DNA from: UBA7236 sp964638865
GTDB lineage: Bacteria; Bacteroidota; Bacteroidia; Chitinophagales; BACL12
Assembly: GCA_964638865.1 (NCBI GenBank)
Contig: CAZXBG010000089.1
Span: forward strand, 1 to 17,493
Direction: 5' to 3'
DNA: 17,493 bases
Shown: positions 15,637 to 17,493 of the stretch, piece after piece
How the letters are laid out: each line of letters starts with the position of its first letter
Numbering within the stretch: the stretch's first letter is position 1
The notes under the pieces: generated by a model
The model's input: only the letters and a program-made list of their open reading frames with translations
Databases searched by the model: none
Told to the model about the DNA's origin: nothing
Program-made: the position numbers and the translations under genes

Positions 15637-16554
15637 TTGACATTTACTGATTCCTATTCTCGTTCAGTAAAACCAAAACCGGGCAGAAATATCATTCGTG
15701 TTATTTTTTGCCTGGTTCTTGCTGTTATGTTGTGGTTATTAAATGTATTATCTGAACCGCAGGAAGATACTATTGCGGTACAGCTAAGTTATAAAATTGC
15801 AGACAACCAGGTAAACACAGTTAAATTACCCGAAGAAGCAAGTATTCTTGTGCGCACAAGTGGTTGGAATCTATTAAAAGAGTATTTTTTTAATCGGTCG
15901 TTGTCACTTGATCTCATTAATTATACCGAAAAGGAGCTCTTACTCAGCAATAATAATATTCCTATTTTCAGCGAAGGTTTGCCCGGGGTATATCAAATAT
16001 TGCATATTTCTCCGGATACCCTGAATATGCAGTTTGATAAATTGATCACAAAAAATATCCCCGTTGTAATTACGACTGCAGCAACAAAAAAAAATTCTTT
16101 CGGGTTAGATTCCATATTTATTAATCCTGATTCCATTACTATTTCAGGTGCAGAATCGCTGATTGGAAATTTGAAATTCTGGCCAACAGAACCCATTGAA
16201 ATTTCACCTGATGATACTTTATATCAGGGTTCAGTTGCATTGGAATATCCCGAACAGAATAATATTAAACTGTCGGCAATTGTGGTATCCTACCAAATAA
16301 TTATTTCTCCCTATGTAATGCATTCCTTTACAACGCTTATCCCAATTCCCGGTACACAAGATACAAAAGCTGTGGTAGTTAACTATACTACAATTAAAAA
16401 AGAGACAACTACATCCAATGAGAAGGGGTTTCAATTTATCACACGCTACGATTCAGGTAACAATAGATTTAACATTATTAATGTGAAATATCCGGAAGGT
16501 GCACAAAATATAACCACTGTTCCGGCGTTCCTATATAGTATAAAACAAAAATGA
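15637..16554 (+). CDS. YbbR/CdaR-like domain protein
   Basis: This 305-residue protein has a short basic N-terminus, then one membrane helix (about 18-37, ending MLWLLNVLS), then an extracytoplasmic beta-rich region with YbbR-type repeats. Examples are AVQLSYKI, NTVKLPEEASILVRTSGW, ISPDTLNMQFDK and NPDSITISGAESLI, with the Y/P-rich middle typical of CdaR. In Firmicutes, CdaR regulates the c-di-AMP cyclase. No cyclase gene (dacA) is nearby here, so I infer only the fold. The start is TTG at 15637, directly after an in-frame TAA (15634-15636). The next ATG would fall inside the membrane helix. The stop overlaps the coaE start in ATGA (16551-16554), so the two genes are translationally coupled. 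Confidence 0.85.
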   Translation: MTFTDSYSRSVKPKPGRNIIRVIFCLVLAVMLWLLNVLSEPQEDTIAVQLSYKIADNQVNTVKLPEEASILVRTSGWNLLKEYFFNRSLSLDLINYTEKELLLSNNNIPIFSEGLPGVYQILHISPDTLNMQFDKLITKNIPVVITTAATKKNSFGLDSIFINPDSITISGAESLIGNLKFWPTEPIEISPDDTLYQGSVALEYPEQNNIKLSAIVVSYQIIISPYVMHSFTTLIPIPGTQDTKAVVVNYTTIKKETTTSNEKGFQFITRYDSGNNRFNIINVKYPEGAQNITTVPAFLYSIKQK

Positions 16555-17147
16555 TAAAAGCAGGAATTACCGGAGGAATAGGCAGCGGCAAAACCACTGT
16601 ATGCAAAATATTTGAAGTTTTGGGAGTTCCGGTTTATTATGCAGATGATCGGGCAAAGGAATTAATAACTACGGATAAAACGCTCATTAAAAAAATAAAA
16701 AAATTATTGGGGGAAGATGTTTACGATTCAGAAAATAACATCAATAAAAAAAGAATTTCTGCTATTGTGTTTAATTTTCCTGAGGTATTGAAACAATACA
16801 ACGCGATTGTACATCCTGCAGTTTTTGAAGATGCCGAGAAATGGATGCGGCGTCATCAACAATTTGACTATATTTTAGAGGAAGCTGCTTTATTGTTTGA
16901 AACAGGCACTTACAAAAAGTTAGATACTATTATTTGTGTAACAGCCCCACTCGAAATTCGCATCGATCGTATTAAAAAACGCGATGGTTTAACAGAGGAA
17001 GAAATTTTAGCGCGTATCTCCAGTCAAATGCCCGAAGAAGAAAAAATTGCTCTCAGCAATTATGTTATTTACAACGATGGCGCAACTCCACTGATCAGAC
17101 AGGTTTTAAGAATACATGAAAAACTTACCGAGAAGGGAAATAAATAA
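16551..17147 (+). CDS. coaE: Dephospho-CoA kinase
   Basis: CoaE phosphorylates the 3' hydroxyl of dephospho-CoA, the last step of CoA synthesis, in the cytoplasm. The 198-residue protein starts MIKAGITGGIGSGKTT, with the P-loop at residues 8-15 and Lys14 for phosphate binding. Asp32/Asp33 in YYADDRAKEL are the expected acidic residues. Further family segments are YNAIVHPAVFE, YILEEAALLFETG, and ICVTAPLEIRIDRIKKRDGLTEEEILARISSQMPEEEK, the lid region. The length is normal. The start overlaps the ybbR stop by four bases (ATGA). It is the last gene of the block before a repeat-bearing intergenic region. Confidence 0.95.
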   Translation: MIKAGITGGIGSGKTTVCKIFEVLGVPVYYADDRAKELITTDKTLIKKIKKLLGEDVYDSENNINKKRISAIVFNFPEVLKQYNAIVHPAVFEDAEKWMRRHQQFDYILEEAALLFETGTYKKLDTIICVTAPLEIRIDRIKKRDGLTEEEILARISSQMPEEEKIALSNYVIYNDGATPLIRQVLRIHEKLTEKGNK

Positions 17148-17256
17148 ATCTGATTCTTTACATCTTCACTTCTAAAAAATTCTACTACGGCTGTCCAAAT
17201 TACAGGAAGTTTATATTCAATGTAAGCGTTTGATTCCATCAGCATCGTAATCTTTT

Positions 17257-17308
17257 GGGCTAAAGCCCGGTGTAGGGTAACGTTTTGTCCCACCGGCTAA
17301 AGCCGGAG
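17257..17308 (+). repeat. REP-like element, plus orientation
   Basis: GGGCTAAAGCCC (17257-17268) is followed by GTAG (17272-17275) and then the palindrome CCCACCGGCTAAAGCCGGAGG (17289-17309). The core GGCTAAAGCC occurs twice. A GTAG tetranucleotide before a hairpin is a hallmark of REP sequences served by REP-associated tyrosine transposases. No such transposase is in the window. Confidence 0.6.
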
Positions 17309-17440
17309 GTTATTATTACAACTGATTTAATCTCACATGATAAACCCATAAGCTATTTTTTTAATCAATTAATTTATTTTACAGGGATATTACTTATTAT
17401 TAAGATTTATCAGTTTAAATTTTTCAACAATAAATAAAAT

Positions 17441-17472
17441 AACCCACCAGCTTTAGCCGGTGGGTTTCCTAC
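17441..17472 (-). repeat. REP-like element, minus orientation
   Basis: AACCCACC (17441-17448) pairs with GGTGGGTT (17459-17466), giving an 8-bp stem. Read on the minus strand it starts with GTAG (17472-17469), then CCCACCGGCTAAAGC. The 15 bases at 17450-17464 are the exact reverse complement of 17289-17303 in the plus-orientation copy. The stem could also act as a terminator, with ATTTTATTTA following on the minus strand. Confidence 0.6.
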
Positions 17473-17493
17473 ATAAAAATAAAAAATAACCCC

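Larger units (their letters stand above)
17148..17493. other. Gap after coaE with REP-like palindromes
   Basis: These 346 bases contain no convincing gene. The notable content is the palindromes listed separately. A minus-strand frame here (about 17239 down to 17150) begins MESNAYIEYKL, which faintly recalls the start of AlbA_2 / RecG-like domains. It then runs into the coaE gene, so at best it is a remnant. Confidence 0.6.

Noticed and set aside
1..17493. CRISPR arrays, tRNA or rRNA genes, complete insertion sequences
   Set aside because: I saw no regular direct repeats with unique spacers, no cloverleaf or rRNA signature, and no transposase in any frame.

Overview
The window comes from a low-GC member of the Bacteroidota, probably an uncultured environmental lineage near Chitinophagales or Sphingobacteriales, though the exact rank is inference. 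Four things point there. Two secreted proteins end in type A type-IX-secretion sorting domains. There is a PUR-alpha-like DUF3276 protein and a DUF3822 protein, both families I know from this phylum. The -7 promoter motif TAnnTTTG lies before several genes. The gene order nusB - DUF1573 - yajC - ybbR - coaE is one I associate with Bacteroidota.

Layout, left to right. Bases 1-108 (minus) hold the start of an RHS-type core domain that runs off the window. Bases 448-510 are a phased array of 7-base repeats that abuts the stop codon of rsmD. rsmD and a DUF3822 gene (510-1906, minus) overlap and form an operon. It is divergent from hemB (1963-2931, plus). Next comes a looser accessory stretch on the plus strand: a secreted protein with YD-like repeats (3162-4001), a MATE transporter (4381-5712), a 624-residue T9SS cargo protein (5826-7700), a stand-alone PAS domain (7848-8258), a T9SS BNR/sialidase-like protein (8308-9888) and a 36-codon signal-peptide remnant (9911-10021). 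Two minus-strand genes follow: a PUR-alpha-like gene ending at a clear Rho-independent terminator, and an ABC exporter. The exporter is divergent from a leucine dehydrogenase gene, with -7 elements on both strands of the 87-bp gap. The right part (13821-17147, plus) is the nusB - DUF1573 lipoprotein - yajC - ybbR - coaE block, which is tightly packed, with a 4-base overlap at ybbR/coaE. The last 346 bases contain a pair of inverted REP-like palindromes.

Most genes are housekeeping: rRNA modification, haem synthesis, transcription antitermination, Sec translocation, CoA synthesis and amino-acid deamination. The accessory part is cell-surface or secreted cargo plus two transporters. I do not see a complete undescribed multi-gene system. 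The items most worth a second look are the heptamer array, the inverted GTAG-headed REP-like pair, the RHS tip at the left edge, the Asp-to-Gly change in the RsmD catalytic motif, and a perfect 12-bp hairpin inside the YD-like gene.
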